Of a stretch of 21,065 bases of DNA, positions 1-7,694 are shown piece by piece. This DNA is from Methylococcaceae bacterium UBA4132 (GTDB lineage Bacteria; Pseudomonadota; Gammaproteobacteria; Methylococcales; Methylomonadaceae), in assembly GCA_002380945.1 (NCBI GenBank), contig DFWO01000046.1:1-21065 (forward strand), written 5' to 3'. The notes under the pieces were generated by a model. The model was not told the DNA's origin and did not search any database. It was given only the letters and a program-made list of their open reading frames with translations. The position numbers and the translations under genes are program-made. Each line of letters opens with the position of its first letter. Within the stretch, counting starts at the first letter, position 1.

Positions 1-270
1 TGAAATTTTGAACACGTTCTAAGCGTACGGTTTTGGTGAATTTTAGCGATTTTGATTGATACAAGAAATGAACACACTAAATCAATATTATTGAGCAATG
101 TTTTTGCTGGTAGCTGTTACAAATTATTGCAAAAGTAAAAGATCAAATGAAACTAATAGAGTTTGATTAAATAAAGTCAGAACGTTTCGTTAGTTTTTAT
201 TTTCGGCAGAAGTTACGGCTGTTTTTGTATATGGTACTAATCGCTAATGCTTAAAAAAGTTACCCCATAA
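1..270. other. Left flank, no gene seen
   Basis: AT-rich sequence left of the tRNA-like fragment. I find no convincing gene, RNA or repeat here. If the element boundary near 271 is right this is chromosome that once lay downstream of the tRNA-Pro gene. It could also be part of a neighbouring, older insertion, because the acceptor-stem end of the tRNA is not preserved at 260-270. Confidence 0.5.
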
Positions 271-313
271 AACGACAGGATTTGAACCTGCTATCCCTTG
301 TCTATCAGAAAGG
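271..313 (-). repeat. Candidate attL: fragment of tRNA-Pro 3' half
   Basis: Positions 271-291 are identical over 21 bp to 13453-13473, the T-arm region of the tRNA-Pro gene, in the same orientation. Similarity continues to 313, about 36 of 43 positions in all. This is what integration into the 3' end of a tRNA gene leaves behind. The adjacent integrase supports the reading. The outer side (260-270) does not continue with the acceptor stem and CCA, so the exact crossover point and left boundary are uncertain. Confidence 0.75.
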
Positions 314-432
314 TGAATGATTGTTTTTTAACGTTCAACTCCGTTCACATCATAAATATTTTCGCATAAAAATCATATAGTTATTTATTGCTTCGTTCAA
401 TGTCGTTCTGTATCATTCTATAAAATCCAGAT

Positions 433-461
433 AAATTGGTATCACGGGTGGTATCACGGAA
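433..461 (+). repeat. 29-bp direct repeat, left copy
   Basis: The segment contains GGTATCACG twice (438-446 and 450-458, 12-bp period). It matches 13364-13392 with only two G/A differences. It sits between the candidate attL and the integrase start. Paired short direct repeats next to the core are typical of integrase arm-type binding sites, so I read it as a likely P'-arm site. No binding can be shown from sequence. Confidence 0.65.
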
Positions 462-524
462 AAATGAGTGTTCCTACCCCTTTTACAGATATTCCTACCA
501 TTTGTACAACGTGCAGGGTGAATC

Positions 525-1826
525 ATGGCGGCTAATAAATTAACAGCAATGGCGTTTTCTAAACTGACACCAAACGACAAAGACCGTCTTGTATCAGACG
601 GTGATAATTTGTTTGTGAGTATTCGAGCGGATAGTAACGGCGGTTCTAAATCGTTTCGTATGACCTACAGGATTGCAGGTAAAAAACGCTGGGTAACGCT
701 AAAGGCAGCAACGCTGGCAGACGCGAGAGAAGAACGCGATAACTATAAAGTGATGGTTAAACAAGGCATTGATCCTGCCACTGAGAAAAAACTTATCATT
801 GAACGTAACCGACAAGCGCAATTATCAGAACAAGCCGAGTTAGCCAAACTGGACGCACTTATCACGGTTAAAGATTTGTTTGAACGTTGGGTAGCTACCG
901 ATTTGAAAGATCGTAAGGACGTAACAGAAATTAGGCGAATGTTTGCAAAAGATGTGTTGCCGATGCTTGGCGGTTTAGTTGTTGAAAATGTGCGTAAAGG
1001 ACACATTAGCCAAGTGACAGACGCGCTACTACTACGCGGCGTTAATCGTATGGCTAAATTGATTCTTGGCTTAATGCGGCAAATGTTCAGGTTTGCGGTT
1101 GACCATGACATCATTGATTTTGATCCCACTGCAAGCATTAACAAAGCCAAGATAGGCGGTAAACCCGTTGAACGTGAACGGGTATTGAGTGAGGATGAAA
1201 TCAGACAACTTAAAACCAAAATGCCCGATGCTAACTTCATGCCGTCTACTGAGTACGCAATCTGGATAATGCTATCAACCTGTTGTCGTGTCGGTGAACT
1301 CTCCAAAGCACAATGGCAACATATCGACTTTAATGCAAAAACGTGGTTTATCCCTATCGAGAACAGCAAAAGCAAAAAAGCACACACGATTTACTTATCC
1401 GATTTTGCCTTGCGATATTTTCAGCAATTGGCAGTTATTAGGCATTCAGATACTTGGCTATTCCCTAACCGCGATAACAGCTCTCATGTGTCTGATAAAA
1501 GCCTATCCAAACAGGTTGATGGTCGTCAAAATCCTATCGTCCATAAGAACCGTGCAGCCAATAACACCGCGTTAATGCTGACAGGTAGCAAGTGGACACC
1601 GCATGATTTACGGCGTTCAGGTGCAACACACATGGGCAATCTTGGCATTAATCCCGATGTGATAGAAAAATGTTTGAATCATGAAGAACAAAACAAAATG
1701 AAGCGCGTGTATCAGCGGCAAGAATTAAAAGCCGAACAAGCCCACGCATGGCGCGTATTAGGTGACAGACTGGAATTATTGACAAGTGATAACAGCAACG
1801 TCATTCCGTTTGGTAAAAGTGCTTAA
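525..1826 (+). CDS. P4-type tyrosine site-specific integrase
   Basis: A 433-residue tyrosine recombinase that would integrate and excise the element at the tRNA-Pro gene. The N-terminal ~90 residues look like the DUF4102/arm-binding domain of P4-like integrases, followed by a core-binding helical domain and the catalytic domain. The catalytic set is visible: R255 (in CCRVGEL), H360 and R363 (PHDLRR), H386 (LNH) and nucleophile Y396. A purine-rich ribosome site (AGGGTGA) precedes the ATG at 525. Length is normal and the frame is intact, so it is probably functional. The gene lies at the end distal to the tRNA and reads into the element, whereas many islands keep int next to the intact tRNA. 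Family assignment is firm; the exact att specificity is inferred from the tRNA repeat. Confidence 0.95.
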   Translation: MAANKLTAMAFSKLTPNDKDRLVSDGDNLFVSIRADSNGGSKSFRMTYRIAGKKRWVTLKAATLADAREERDNYKVMVKQGIDPATEKKLIIERNRQAQLSEQAELAKLDALITVKDLFERWVATDLKDRKDVTEIRRMFAKDVLPMLGGLVVENVRKGHISQVTDALLLRGVNRMAKLILGLMRQMFRFAVDHDIIDFDPTASINKAKIGGKPVERERVLSEDEIRQLKTKMPDANFMPSTEYAIWIMLSTCCRVGELSKAQWQHIDFNAKTWFIPIENSKSKKAHTIYLSDFALRYFQQLAVIRHSDTWLFPNRDNSSHVSDKSLSKQVDGRQNPIVHKNRAANNTALMLTGSKWTPHDLRRSGATHMGNLGINPDVIEKCLNHEEQNKMKRVYQRQELKAEQAHAWRVLGDRLELLTSDNSNVIPFGKSA

Positions 1827-1850
1827 TTTTTCTTTATGGTCAATTTTTAG

Positions 1851-1976
1851 CGGCTACCTAAAAACACTGGTGCGAAAGAAACACGGTACAATTCAAATCA
1901 TTCAAAAACTCATATAGCCAAGCCTATGACTGCGTTAAATTCCCTTCTACACCAAGCCTTTAACGGTGAATTATGA
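1851..1976 (+). pseudogene. Relic of a Type I specificity subunit C-terminus
   Basis: The frame is open from a stop at 1848 to the stop at 1974-1976 and ends in residues TALNSLLHQAFNGEL. A LLxQAFxGEL ending is characteristic of Type I HsdS proteins. The only good start inside is ATG 1926, giving a 16-residue peptide that overlaps the start of the next gene by ATGA. I read it as the left-over 3' end of an hsdS gene that once preceded the AlbA_2 gene, since such proteins often sit inside Type I restriction operons. The peptide may still act as a translational leader. The match is short and recalled from family knowledge. Confidence 0.45.
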
Positions 1977-3391
1977 TAACACTCGACACCCTTAACCAAT
2001 GGCTAATCGCCCCCGCTGAAAATGAAAATCTTGAATTCAAAGAAGCTAAAGAGCAATTTGATACTGGCAAAATCATGCGTTATTGCGTGGCGATAGCCAA
2101 TGAAAAAGGCGGTTATTTGGTTTTAGGTATCACTGATAAAAAACCGCGCCGCGTTGTTGGAACACAAGCATTTTCGACAACAGCAGAACTTAATAAAATC
2201 AAAGAAATGGTATCTCAAAAACTGCAAATTCGGGTGAATACAACGGAGCTAAATCATCCAGAAGGTCGAGTGCTGGTCTTTGAGATTCCTTCCAGACCTG
2301 ACGGTTACGCGCTTAATTTTGATGGTACTTATTTAATGCGAGCGGGTGAAGGATTAATGCCAATGACACCCGACCAATTGCGGCGTATTTTTGCAGAAGG
2401 ACAACCCGACTGGTTTTTGCAATACGCAAAAGAAAATGCCAGTGCCGATGAAGTGGTTGCGCTATTGGATACACAGACTTATTTTGATTTGCTTAAATTA
2501 CCCTATCCAACTACACGCGAGGGCGTTTTAGAAAGGCTTTCGGGTGAAGGTTTGATTGTAAAAGCACTACAAGATTGGTCAATTACCAATTTAGCGGCGA
2601 TTCTACTGGCAAAACAACTGGATGCTTTTCCTCTGGCATTAGCGCGTAAAGCCCCGCGTGTTGTGATTTATAGCGGGATTAATAAATTACAAACTCGTGA
2701 GGATATGCAAGGAAATAAAGGCTATGCAGTCGGATTTGAAGGTTTAGTGAATTTTGTCCATTCTGCCGCACCTCAAAACCGTAGCACTGAACAAGTTGTG
2801 CGTGAAGAAGTAAAAATGTTTCCCAAACAAGCATTGCGCGAGTTAATTGCCAATGCCTTAGTGCATCAAGATTTTTTAGCCACTGGCGCGTCTGTCATGA
2901 TTGAAATGTATGATGATCGTATTGAAATATCCAATGCAGGACTTCCACCAATTAGCCCTGACCGCTTTATAGACGAATATCGCTCAAGAAATGAACGTTT
3001 AGCCGATTTAATGAGACGGCTGGGCATTTGTGAAGAAAAAGGCAGTGGTATCGACAAAGTAGTGAATGCCTCCGAAGTCTATCAACTACCCGCGCCAGAT
3101 TTTCGAGTGGGCGAATGCCGCACCACAGCGGTATTATTTGCTCATCAAAACTTTTCAGTAATGAGTAAAACCGACAGAATCCGCGCCTGTTACCAACATT
3201 GTTGCTTAATGTTTGTGAGCAACAAACGAATGTCTAACCAATCTTTGCGAGAACGTTTTGGCAGTTCAGAAGCAAAACCCGCAACCGTTTCGCTGGTTAT
3301 CAGTGCAACTAAAGAAGCAGGATTAATCAAAGCGGACGAATCAGAAACCAATTCAACACGCTATGCACGTTATTTACCCTACTGGGCATAA
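1973..3391 (+). CDS. AlbA_2 (Schlafen-like) and GHKL ATPase domain protein
   Basis: A 472-residue protein. Residues ~14-135 fit the AlbA_2/Schlafen-like domain (LEFKEA at 20-25, then ANEKGGYLVLGI). Residues ~285-380 fit the HATPase_c_4 (GHKL-type) module: N-box ELIANALVHQDF with N294, G1-like EISNAGLPP around 318-326, and GSGIDK at 357-362. The C-terminus (~390-472) resembles a winged helix. Such proteins are annotated as ATP-binding transcriptional regulators or RecG-like proteins and are frequent in Type I restriction and other defence loci; their activity is mostly unknown. It lies beside the integrase, a usual cargo position in satellites. A defence or regulatory role is inference. The start ATG 1973 overlaps the preceding hsdS relic, which supports coupling in an ancestral operon. 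Confidence 0.85.
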   Translation: MITLDTLNQWLIAPAENENLEFKEAKEQFDTGKIMRYCVAIANEKGGYLVLGITDKKPRRVVGTQAFSTTAELNKIKEMVSQKLQIRVNTTELNHPEGRVLVFEIPSRPDGYALNFDGTYLMRAGEGLMPMTPDQLRRIFAEGQPDWFLQYAKENASADEVVALLDTQTYFDLLKLPYPTTREGVLERLSGEGLIVKALQDWSITNLAAILLAKQLDAFPLALARKAPRVVIYSGINKLQTREDMQGNKGYAVGFEGLVNFVHSAAPQNRSTEQVVREEVKMFPKQALRELIANALVHQDFLATGASVMIEMYDDRIEISNAGLPPISPDRFIDEYRSRNERLADLMRRLGICEEKGSGIDKVVNASEVYQLPAPDFRVGECRTTAVLFAHQNFSVMSKTDRIRACYQHCCLMFVSNKRMSNQSLRERFGSSEAKPATVSLVISATKEAGLIKADESETNSTRYARYLPYWA

Positions 3392-3395
3392 TTGA

Positions 3396-3485
3396 AAGTG
3401 CTTTAACGCAAATTAAAAATCAGCTTAATAAAAAACAAAAATCATTATTTATCATACAGATAAGTGCTTTAACGCAAATTAAAAA
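3396..3485. repeat. 24-bp exact direct repeat pair in AT-rich DNA
   Basis: A 24-bp sequence at 3396-3419 recurs exactly at 3462-3485, 66 bp apart, immediately after the stop codon at 3391. The DNA between is very AT-rich. The pair lies just ahead of the iteron module at 3536-3625, so a part in a replication origin (protein binding or strand opening) is a reasonable guess. It could also be a simple local duplication. Confidence 0.75.
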
Positions 3486-3535
3486 ATCAATATCAAAGTC
3501 ACGCTTTAAACTTAACGTGTGTTGTCATTTTTTTA

Positions 3536-3625
3536 AGTGTTAGCGGTGTTATGGGTGTTAGCTTCATGATTTATAAGCATAAACTCACTAACACATGAAC
3601 TTTTAAAGGTGTTAGCGGTGTTAGC
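3536..3625 (-). repeat. 90-bp iteron module, copy A (origin candidate)
   Basis: Read on the minus strand: two tandem 9-mers GCTAACACC (3625-3608), a 12-nt spacer, one inverted 9-mer TGTGTTAGT (3595-3587), a 24-nt spacer, then three tandem 9-mers (3562-3536). The same layout with identical spacings occurs at 10029-10118 and 11907-11996. The spacers of copy A have diverged from the other two except TTATAAATCATGA (3564-3576), while the 9-mers are conserved, as expected for protein-binding sites. It is the only copy in non-coding DNA and lies beside an AT-rich repeat region. It recalls the iterons of the P4 ori and crr regions bound by the alpha primase-helicase. Confidence 0.8.
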
Positions 3626-3809
3626 GAAAAAACTGGCGCGACCGCATTAACTTCTTTGGCAAATTATTCGACTATGGCGCGTTACCCGATGACGTAGCCA
3701 TGATGAATTTAAACAGCTTAAAGACTGCATGGGCATGATAAGAACAGGCATACCGTTACCGACTGATCCACCGCCTAACACAGAGATAAATCACCAACAG
3801 CTTGGTTAA
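3625..3809 (+). pseudogene. Relic of one or two small coupled genes
   Basis: A frame without a start codon runs from 3625 to the stop at 3736-3738 and encodes a protein-like stretch containing INFFGKLFDYGALPDDVAMM. It overlaps by ATGA a second mini-frame, 3735-3809 (24 residues, MIRTGIPLPTDPPPNTEINH). ATGA coupling is also used in the replication block of this element. I do not recognise the family. The upstream part seems lost where the iteron module begins, so I call it a decayed gene end, though expression of the second frame cannot be excluded. Confidence 0.4.
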
Positions 3810-4030
3810 ACTTTATCGGTTACTATAGACATCTACATCAAAAAAATACCGCCCGTGAAAACCAATGGCGTTACTTTACGCCAACCTCAAAAAACCCGTA
3901 ACCCGTAACCCGTAAGTCAGAACCACTTGCGGGTTCTGACGTATGAGTTAAATTGGTGGGAAAAGCAAATCAAATGAACAAACTAAAAATTGTAACTTCA
4001 AACATTAAACCATTTTAGAAAATTGATAGT
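3810..4030. repeat. Short tandem repeats and hairpins ahead of the restriction genes
   Basis: Non-coding. A small inverted repeat (TGGCGT 3866-3871 with ACGCCA 3878-3883) is followed by three tandem copies of AACCCGT (3893-3913). Then comes a perfect 9-bp hairpin, GTCAGAACC 3916-3924 with GGTTCTGAC 3932-3940. No U-run follows, so it is not a standard terminator. It may mark the junction where the AT-rich restriction genes were inserted. No clear ribosome site precedes ATG 4031. Confidence 0.55.
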
Positions 4031-6079
4031 ATGAAAGAAAAAACACCACAATCTATTGAACCCAATATTGCAGATTTAGCGAATGGTTGGCTTAAATCTC
4101 ATAAGCTGGATTATAAATTAGAACAAGCGTCTTTAAATTCTGAAATTGATAAAGCTCTTGATGATTATTTCTCTAAAAATGGAGGGGCTGGTGGAAACCG
4201 TCCAGATGCAAAACTATTATTGCAAGATAAAAGTTTAGACTTTTACCCTATTCTTATTGAATATAAAGGTTATAAAGACAAACTGGTAAAACTTGACGGT
4301 GACGGACAGGTTGAAAATAGAACGGCTAAAAATGAACCGCATTTTAAAAATATCAATTCGTATGCTGTAAACGGAGCGGTGCATTATGCCAATGCCGTGC
4401 TTCACCATACCAGTTTCACCGATATTATCGCTATTGGAATGACAGGGTATAAAGACGAAAGCGGAAACATACAATATCAAATTGGCGTGTATTACGTTTC
4501 TAAAAGCAATTTTGGTGTTGGGCAAAAGGTGGGCGAATATTCAGATTTTTCTTTTCTAAAAAAAGAAAATTTTGACAAATTTATTGAGCAAGTAAAAACG
4601 TTGAGCTTAACACCAGACGAAATTGACAAACTCAAAGAACAACGAGAAAGAGAGATTGATATTAGTTTGGTAAAACTCAATAACGATATTTACCAAAATG
4701 AAAAAGGCTTAGGTGAAAATGACCGCGTTTATCTCGTTGCCGCTGCAATTATTGCAACACTTGGAATACCCGCTAAAGTGTCTCCCTTTGAAAAATCCGA
4801 TTTAAAATCTTCGACAGAAAAAGGTAATACTGATGGCGATATAATTGTAAGAAAAATTAAAGCTTTTCTAAGCGAAAAAGAGTTACCGACAGAAAAGAAA
4901 AACTTAATATTAAGAACATTAGAAAACACGCTGACAACAGAAAACATTAACAAAGTTGAAAATGGTGAAAGCCAACTTAAACGGGTTTTTACCAAGATTG
5001 TCGATGATTTAGGCATCTATTATAAAATTGGTTTAACGACCGATTTTACAGGCAAGCTTTTTAATGAAATGTATGGCTGGCTTGGTTTTTCGCAGGACAA
5101 GCTCAATGATGTCGTGCTTACGCCTTCTTACGTTGCTAATCTTTTAGTGAAATTAGCAAGAGTAAACAAAGATTCGTATGTATGGGATTTTGCCACAGGT
5201 TCGGCAGGTTTATTGGTTGCTGCCATGAATGAAATGCTTAATGATGCCAAAAATAATATTACTTCGCCAGAAGAACTTACCCAAAAAGAAATCAAAATAA
5301 AAGCGGAACAATTACTTGGTTTAGAGTTGCTTTCAAGCGTATATATGTTGGCAATTCTGAATATGATTTTAATGGGTGATGGCAGTTCTAATATTATCAA
5401 TAAAGACTCAATAAAAGATTTTGATGGAAATTATGGTTTTGGTAAAACCGACAGTAAATTTCCTGCGGATGCTTTTGTGTTAAATCCGCCTTATTCTGCA
5501 AATGGCAACGGAATGAATTTTGTGGAAAAAGCCCTTAATATGATGAATAAAGGTTATGCGGCTATTATTATTCAAAATTCAGCAGGTTCAGGAAAAGCAA
5601 AAGAATACACCACCAAAATATTAGAAAAACATACGCTGTTGGCAAGTATTAAAATGCCCGTTGATATTTTTATCGGGAAATCAAGCGTACAAACCAATAT
5701 TTATGTTTTTAAAGTCAATGAAAAGCACCATAAAGACGATATGGTGAAGTTTATTGATTTTTCTGAAGATGGTTACACCAGAACCAGCCGTAAAAAATCA
5801 AGTAATAATCTAAAAGATACTAATCAAGCCAAAGAACGCTATGAAGAATTGGTCAACTTGGTACGTTTTGGTAAAAGCAAACTGGCTATTTTTACCGAAA
5901 ATGAATATCACGAAAATACCATTGACCCAAAAAATGGCGCAGACTGGAATCAAACTGCACCAATTGATACTAAACCGACTTTGCAGGATTTTAAAAAAAC
6001 CGTCTCTGATTATTTGGCTTGGGAAGTTACTTGTATTCTAAAACAACAAAATGCAGCGGATGAAAGCTTGGGAAAGTAA
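4031..6079 (+). CDS. BcgI-like restriction-modification subunit (nuclease plus N6-adenine methylase)
   Basis: A 682-residue fused restriction and methylation subunit of the Type IIB BcgI-like kind, which cuts unmethylated DNA and methylates adenine with a separate specificity subunit. An N-terminal nuclease of PD-(D/E)XK type is indicated by RPD at 57-59 and EYK at 77-79. The methylase has motif I DFATGSAG at 386-393 and the catalytic NPPY at 485-488, followed by a region similar to HsdM. Length agrees with BcgI subunit A as I recall it (about 640 residues). The gene is clearly more AT-rich than its neighbours, pointing to separate acquisition. It ends in the heptamer GGGAAAG directly before the stop, and the specificity frame lies in -1 just beyond. 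Family is firm; cleavage pattern and site cannot be told. Confidence 0.9.
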   Translation: MKEKTPQSIEPNIADLANGWLKSHKLDYKLEQASLNSEIDKALDDYFSKNGGAGGNRPDAKLLLQDKSLDFYPILIEYKGYKDKLVKLDGDGQVENRTAKNEPHFKNINSYAVNGAVHYANAVLHHTSFTDIIAIGMTGYKDESGNIQYQIGVYYVSKSNFGVGQKVGEYSDFSFLKKENFDKFIEQVKTLSLTPDEIDKLKEQREREIDISLVKLNNDIYQNEKGLGENDRVYLVAAAIIATLGIPAKVSPFEKSDLKSSTEKGNTDGDIIVRKIKAFLSEKELPTEKKNLILRTLENTLTTENINKVENGESQLKRVFTKIVDDLGIYYKIGLTTDFTGKLFNEMYGWLGFSQDKLNDVVLTPSYVANLLVKLARVNKDSYVWDFATGSAGLLVAAMNEMLNDAKNNITSPEELTQKEIKIKAEQLLGLELLSSVYMLAILNMILMGDGSSNIINKDSIKDFDGNYGFGKTDSKFPADAFVLNPPYSANGNGMNFVEKALNMMNKGYAAIIIQNSAGSGKAKEYTTKILEKHTLLASIKMPVDIFIGKSSVQTNIYVFKVNEKHHKDDMVKFIDFSEDGYTRTSRKKSSNNLKDTNQAKERYEELVNLVRFGKSKLAIFTENEYHENTIDPKNGADWNQTAPIDTKPTLQDFKKTVSDYLAWEVTCILKQQNAADESLGK

Positions 6080-6138
6080 ATACCCCGCTTAACGATAAAT
6101 TGAAAAATGTTAAGTAGGGTGAATTTAAAATTGAAGAA
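6064..6138 (+). pseudogene. 5' part of the specificity gene, cut by an amber codon
   Basis: In the frame of the downstream specificity gene, codons 6064-6114 read KLGKVNTPLNDKLKNVK. A TAG follows at 6115-6117, then GEFKIEELF leads straight into the annotated gene. Specificity domains of this family commonly begin with a W-x-E/K-F-K-I-x-x-L-F motif. TAG therefore sits where a tryptophan TGG is expected, a single G to A change. No ATG, GTG or TTG start is visible upstream of 6100 in this frame after the stop at 6061-6063. Confidence 0.65.
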
Positions 6139-7167
6139 TTGTTCGATATAAGTCGTGGTAATATTTCAAATCAAAAAGAACTTATTACTGACTCTTTAGG
6201 TATTTCTTTTATTGCTCAAAATGATGACAATAATGGGTTTGTTGATATAGTAAAGCCACATAATCATAAGCAATTTAAAGGTAATTCGTTAATTGTTGGA
6301 CGGCAAACAGGTATTGTCTATTATCAAGAGAAAGATTTCATAACAACCGATGGTGTTCTTGTATTAACAGCCAAAAATGATTTTCTAAAAAATAAACATA
6401 TTGGTTTAGCGATAGCAAGTTCTTTAAATAAAAAAATGTACTCATTTGGTTACAATAATACTGTATCAGCCGAAAAACTAAATAAAGTTAAAATCCAACT
6501 TCCAATTAAAAATGGAAAAATAGATTTTGAATTTATGGAAAGCTTTATAGCGGAGTTGGAAGCGGAGCATATAGCGAAGCTAGAAACGTATTTATTGGCT
6601 ACTGGATTAAAAAATTATAATTTAACAGCCGAAGAACAACAAGTTTTGAATGATTTTGAAAAAATGCAATTTGAAAGTTTTAATGTTATTGATGTTTTTA
6701 ATGTAAAAAATACAAAGAATATCTTATCAAGAGATATTATTGAAAATAGCGGAAAAACGCCTTATTTGTGTGCAAGTGCAGAAAACAATGCCGTGAGTTC
6801 TTACATTTCTTTTGATGAAAAACAGTTAGATAAAGGAAATTGTGTTTTTATTGGTGGGAAAACTTTTGTTGTTACCTATCAAGAAAAAGACTTTTATTCA
6901 AATGATAGTCACAATCTGGTTTTGTATCTAAAAAATGCAGAATACAGAAGTAAATTGAATCAATTATATTTAGCCACTTGTATTAATAAAAGTTTAGGGC
7001 ATAAATATTCTTGGGGCGATAGTATCAGTAATAGAAAAATCCAAACAGACAAAGTATCACTTCCAACAGAAAACAAACAACCCAATTACGCAATAATGGA
7101 AACTTTTATCTCTGCCATTCAGAAATTGATTATAAAAGACGTGGTTTTGTATGTTGACAGAAAATAG
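6139..7167 (+). CDS. BcgI-like specificity subunit, N-terminally truncated
   Basis: A 342-residue DNA-recognition subunit for the preceding restriction-methylation protein. It has two target-recognition halves (roughly residues 1-130 and 175-320). Each is followed by a similar helical piece: FMESFIAELEAEHIAKLETY near 134-153, and IMETFISAIQKLI near the C-terminus. That two-half layout is standard for BcgI subunit B. The only start codon near the 5' end is TTG 6139, which lies inside the first recognition domain; the natural start was probably upstream of an amber codon at 6115. The protein may thus be made short from TTG, by suppression, or not at all. Base composition is as AT-rich as in the partner gene. 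Confidence 0.8.
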   Translation: MFDISRGNISNQKELITDSLGISFIAQNDDNNGFVDIVKPHNHKQFKGNSLIVGRQTGIVYYQEKDFITTDGVLVLTAKNDFLKNKHIGLAIASSLNKKMYSFGYNNTVSAEKLNKVKIQLPIKNGKIDFEFMESFIAELEAEHIAKLETYLLATGLKNYNLTAEEQQVLNDFEKMQFESFNVIDVFNVKNTKNILSRDIIENSGKTPYLCASAENNAVSSYISFDEKQLDKGNCVFIGGKTFVVTYQEKDFYSNDSHNLVLYLKNAEYRSKLNQLYLATCINKSLGHKYSWGDSISNRKIQTDKVSLPTENKQPNYAIMETFISAIQKLIIKDVVLYVDRK

Positions 7168-7694
7168 CCATGTAGCCCATAGAATGGGTAGAATAAAACG
7201 AAACCCTACAACTCATCACCGATGAAGGCAATTATTGCGGCGCAAATCAAAAGCGGCTGATTATCTTTGAAGAAGACTAAAACCCCGTATTTATTTAAAG
7301 CCAAGGACGGTAAAAAAGCCCACGTTTTCCCGTGCAGAAAAGTTGCGCTAAAAGACACGCAAAAGTTGCGTTAAAATTCGCCGACTTATCAGATATGGCG
7401 CAGGTTAGGAAGTATAAAAAAGCACGATAACAATAACCAAATTACCAACCATAAGCGTAAAGTCAAAACGCACAATTCGTGCAAAAAAAGACACGCAAAA
7501 AAGCACGGTGCTTTAAATGTTGTAAATAGAGAAATTGTTGATGAACCCAGCATCATAAGCGCAAAGTCCAACACGGTGTAAAAGCTGTTAAAACTCACAA
7601 AACCAGATAGCTTTAGCGGGCGATAAGTGGGATTCGTTACCCCATTTCTGGTTATTCCTTTCGTAACGATTACACTGTAACGAGGTGTAGATTT
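7168..7694. other. Decayed spacer between restriction genes and HTH gene
   Basis: 527 bp without an intact gene. Two protein-like scraps can be read: one ending ITDEGNYCGANQKRLIIFEED at about 7198-7280, and one containing YLFKAKDGKKAHVFPCRK at about 7286-7374. Both lack starts. A 15-bp near-repeat occurs at 7450-7464 and 7554-7568 with one mismatch. A complementary-strand frame at 7389-7790 has no domain that I recognise. Just ahead of the next gene GTAACG occurs twice (about 7664-7681), a possible operator. Confidence 0.5.

Noticed and set aside
271..313. Functional second tRNA gene
   Set aside because: Only the T-arm and part of the anticodon arm are present; acceptor stem, D-arm and CCA are missing.
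743..1387. 214-codon frame on the minus strand
   Set aside because: It lies wholly inside the integrase gene, encodes no recognisable domain and has serine/leucine-rich composition typical of an antisense shadow.
3536..3625. Regular repeats could suggest a CRISPR array
   Set aside because: The units are 9 bp, partly inverted and directly abutting; there are no unique spacers of 25-40 bp and no cas genes.
3916..3940. Hairpin as intrinsic terminator
   Set aside because: The 9-bp stem is perfect but no T-run follows on either strand.
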